Positions 61,201 to 64,000 of a stretch of 64,000 nucleotides of DNA are shown piece after piece (position 1 is the stretch's first letter; each line of letters begins with the position of its first letter). Origin of the DNA: Chlorokybus atmophyticus (lineage: Eukaryota; Streptophyta; Chlorokybophyceae; Chlorokybales; Chlorokybaceae); NCBI GenBank assembly GCA_009103225.1, contig RHPI01002823.1, positions 907,797 through 971,796 of the forward strand, given 5' to 3'. Below the pieces are notes generated by a model. It was given only the letters and a program-made list of their open reading frames with translations. It ran no database searches and was not told the origin of the DNA. Both the position numbers and the translations under genes were made by a program.

Positions 61201-64000
61201 ATGAAGCAGAGGGCGTACCGTCGGAAGGCGGTGGATGGAGAGGGGGAGGGGGATGGTCGGGAGGATGGAGGGAAGGGGGAGGGGGAGGCGACCGCTCCCG
61301 CCCCCGCTTCTGCGGCCAAGACCAAGCAGGTCAAGGAGAAGCAGAAGGTGAAGCCCAGACTGTAATTGACCTTGTACTTGTATAAGCCTTGACTTACACG
61401 ACATTCGGAACGTCAACGACATGCATGTTTACGGCATCCAACATGTTTCATTTAGCGTTGACGTTGATGTCTACATTCAACGAATCTCATTCATTGTTGG
61501 TATCCAGACGTTGCGATTATCCATACTTGAATAAATCATAGGCACATACTCTATAGGACATAGTGTTAGTGCGTGCTTTATCACATCTTGTGCTTGTGTT
61601 TTGCAGTATACGTCCCTCGCTCTTTTAAGTTTACTTGGTTATCAACTGCGTGTAATTAGGCCTATCCTAGTCCAAGTAGGCAGCTTGCGTAGCACCATGC
61701 GTTGATCATGACGTTGAGAAGTGTCTCTGTCGACTGTGCTCTACTTGCTTAGCCAAGCGATGCACACGCACATGCGCATTGTACAGTAACACCAGCACAA
61801 CAGCCATTTACGTAGTCAATCTGATGTTAACTTGGAGCTGTTATATTCTGTGCGCAAGCAGTCAAGCACAGCACAATATTATTTGTCGACTGCATTGGTC
61901 ATTCTTGCATGCACGGAACAGGAGCATGCAAACAAGATTGTTCGTGGACGCACTCATGATCAGTAATGTGTTGTGCTGTACGTATGGCACAGCGCTTGTT
62001 ACTGTTAAATGATCAACCTGATCACTCACATTCTTGTGTCTCGTGCATGTAACAGGATCGCCCGCAGCGTGCAGCAACACTCTTGTCTTTCGGCGACGAG
62101 GAGGATCACGCGCTTCACGTGCCGCCGCCATCCTCATCAATGCAGGGGGCGGGCAGAAGCAAGAAGTCATCTGCCGCGTCAGCCGTCCACACCGTCAACG
62201 GCCGCAAAGACCGCTCGGCGCCTGTCGACGTGGCACCGGTTGCGAGCGTCGTCTCCAACATACGCGCACAGGTTTGTAGTGTGCAACGATGTTGTGTGGG
62301 TGAGGGTGTGCATGCCTAATCCCTCGATGCGTGCACACACGCACACATTTGTGTATCAGTGCGCGTCAGTCCTACAAATGGTGTGAGTCAGCATTGCTTC
62401 TTGTGCACAATGTTTTGCGCATGTTGTGCAGCATGTGTGTTGTGCAACATCTTCACATACACTCAGCATCCTTCTTGAAACTTTGCACTGCAGCCTGTAG
62501 TCCGGAGGAGGCACGTGTGCTGTTGTGCGTTGACATATCTCGTTGGTTATATGCACAACAGGCCGGCGAGTACACGGCAGAGAAGCTTGCAGAACTGGCC
62601 AAAAACGCGATCCGCGTCGGAGCGCCGGTGATCAAGCCTCTGTCGGCAGCCGAGCCGAACGCCATCCTCATCAAAGGAGGGTTCAAGCCCGCGGGATCGT
62701 CCTCGTTCGCTACGCCAACAGCCGTGCCTGTCAGGTGAGCTGGTGAGGAGCAAACAGTCCAGTGCGCTGGTAACATGCTGGTTGGTTGTGCCAGTTACTC
62801 TGCCACAACAATCCTGACTAGTTGCAGATTTTGCTTCTGTTTGCTGCGTGTGGTGTTTTGTTGCATAAGCATGTGCAGTGTTAACTAACAACGGGTCGTG
62901 CACACCCTGTGCAAAGAAACAGTGTGTACCAAAGTGTAATTATGCGTGATATGATAACCTCAGAATCACAGTCAATGATGGCATGCATTGCTTGCAGCAT
63001 TACATGTGCATATTTCTGTCATTCAGGCCAACAATAGCAGAGCCCGCAGCAGAGCTGGACTCCGACGCCCTCTCCGCCGCATTGCCTCCTCCTCCTCGTC
63101 TCACGTCCGCCAGCGCCGCCGACGTTGTCGGCGGCATCCCGGACGCGGCCACCATCGCGGCACTCAAAGCCAAAAGGGAACGGATGCGGGCGGCGGGAGG
63201 GGCAGCAGATTACATATCGTTGAGTGGACCGGGGAGGGGACTGCAGGACAGTGTAAGTCGGGAGGATGGTTAGAGTTGTTGGGGATCAGTGGTTTGGTCA
63301 TGCAAAGACATGTGGCATGTGTGTTTGTCTGTGTACACGCATGCAAACACAGAGCAGCTATTTGTCATAACGTGTGTACAAGTTGTCCATGTGTGCGCGT
63401 GCGCACGCGCGCGGGTGTGCAACGCAGTCTACTGCATTGTTGTTGTGCATGCTCTCTCCATTGCGAGTGTTGTAACGCAAGCGCAGGTTTTGTATCGTTT
63501 TGTAACAAGTTGAATTTGACTTCAGGATCGGAAGAATGGCGAGGAGCTTGACGACAGCGATGCCGAGGACCGCGAGGATGTGGTGCGCAGGCCGTTCGGC
63601 AAGGAGGCGTCGACGACTGCTGCTTCTTCTGCCATGAATGTCTCTGCTATGGATGGCTCAAGTGGCGTACTCGAGGCTGAAGATGAAGACGAGGCGTGGG
63701 AGATGGAACAGATGCGGAAGGGTGTCGGACGAAGGCCAGGCAAGCATGACTTTTGTGTTGTCACTGGCAATGTGCATATCACACATGAGACTGTCCACGC
63801 CATGCAACATTAGCATTAGTAGTTTGCGTTGGCAGTTTGCATGTAAGAATGCTTTGGGTTGTTGGACATTGTGTGGTATTTTGTATTAGGTTGTTGTCAT
63901 CAAATGTGTATTCTCTTGTTTTCAGCGGCAGCGCATGAGAATGGAGCGAGTGCGACCCCCGCTGTGGCAACCGCCTACGGCGCCAGCAACTTGACGGCTG
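61201..64000 (+). CDS. PAXBP1/GCFC/ILP1-like protein, N-terminal part (runs off the window)
   Basis: Exons seen: 61201-61347, 62068-62271, 62562-62734, 63027-63252, 63526-63739, 63926 to beyond 64000 (about 346 aa visible). The basic N-terminus MKQRAYRRKAVDG precedes an acidic/Gly run. Landmarks of the GCFC/PAXBP1/ILP1 N-terminal region are LLSFGDEEDHAL, AGEYTAEKLAELAKNA, GIPDAATIAALKAKRERMRA, ADYISLSG, and the acidic EDEDEAWEMEQMRKGVG. Plant ILP1 and animal PAXBP1 act in the nucleus with the intron-lariat spliceosome (NTR1) and in transcription. The main C-terminal GCFC domain lies outside the window. The intron after 63739 would use a GC donor; the alternative is an unseen GT donor nearby. 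The first intron is unusually long for this window (720 nt). Confidence 0.85.

Overview
The window is nuclear DNA from a photosynthetic eukaryote of the green lineage, most likely a green alga. It is rich in introns (about 80 can be placed), with GT-AG splice sites and a few GC-AG ones. The cullin is strongly plant-like, and several genes are chloroplast- or plant-type: dehydroascorbate reductase, a violaxanthin de-epoxidase-related protein, a PAP/fibrillin, an ILP1-like protein and a GT29 glycosyltransferase. Every host gene that can be followed to its end stops where its family normally ends (TAG, TAA or TGA), so the standard code applies. The species cannot be named from the sequence.

Layout. 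1-1.7 kb: no gene seen. 1.7-3.2 kb (-): dehydroascorbate reductase with an organelle presequence. 5.7-7.65 kb (+): SLC25A39/40 (MTM1)-type mitochondrial carrier. 10.15-14.65 kb (+): complete 19-exon cullin 1. 14.9-16.25 kb: a nested hairpin and a decayed reverse-transcriptase fragment. 16.9-20.7 kb (+): 14-exon organellar-type lysyl-tRNA synthetase. 22-46 kb: a low-gene region made of three tandem copies of a 3-5 kb unit, each carrying remains of the same minus-strand gene (F-box-like start, acidic stretch, coiled coil, Cys-rich end).

The second unit is split by an 11.2-kb Ty3/gypsy retrotransposon (27,848-39,056, minus strand). Its pol frame holds a C5-cytosine DNA methyltransferase domain between the aspartic protease and the reverse transcriptase. 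This is the most notable object in the window.

46.25-49.54 kb (+): 12-exon F-box/LRR protein with a long acidic tail. 50.6-53.5 kb (-): violaxanthin de-epoxidase-related (VDR) protein. 54.2-56.3 kb (+): PAP/fibrillin, divergent from VDR across about 0.74 kb. 56.9-60.6 kb (-): GT29 sialyltransferase-like type II membrane protein, with an assembly gap in a (GGGGGA)n intron. 61.2 kb to the right edge (+): PAXBP1/GCFC/ILP1-like protein, incomplete.

Links between genes: DHAR and the SLC25A39-type carrier both belong to glutathione biology. CUL1 and the F-box/LRR protein are both SCF ubiquitin-ligase components. VDR and fibrillin are both plastid proteins sharing one intergenic region. Exon joins were worked out by hand from splice signals, reading-frame continuity and family resemblance. 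There is no transcript evidence.
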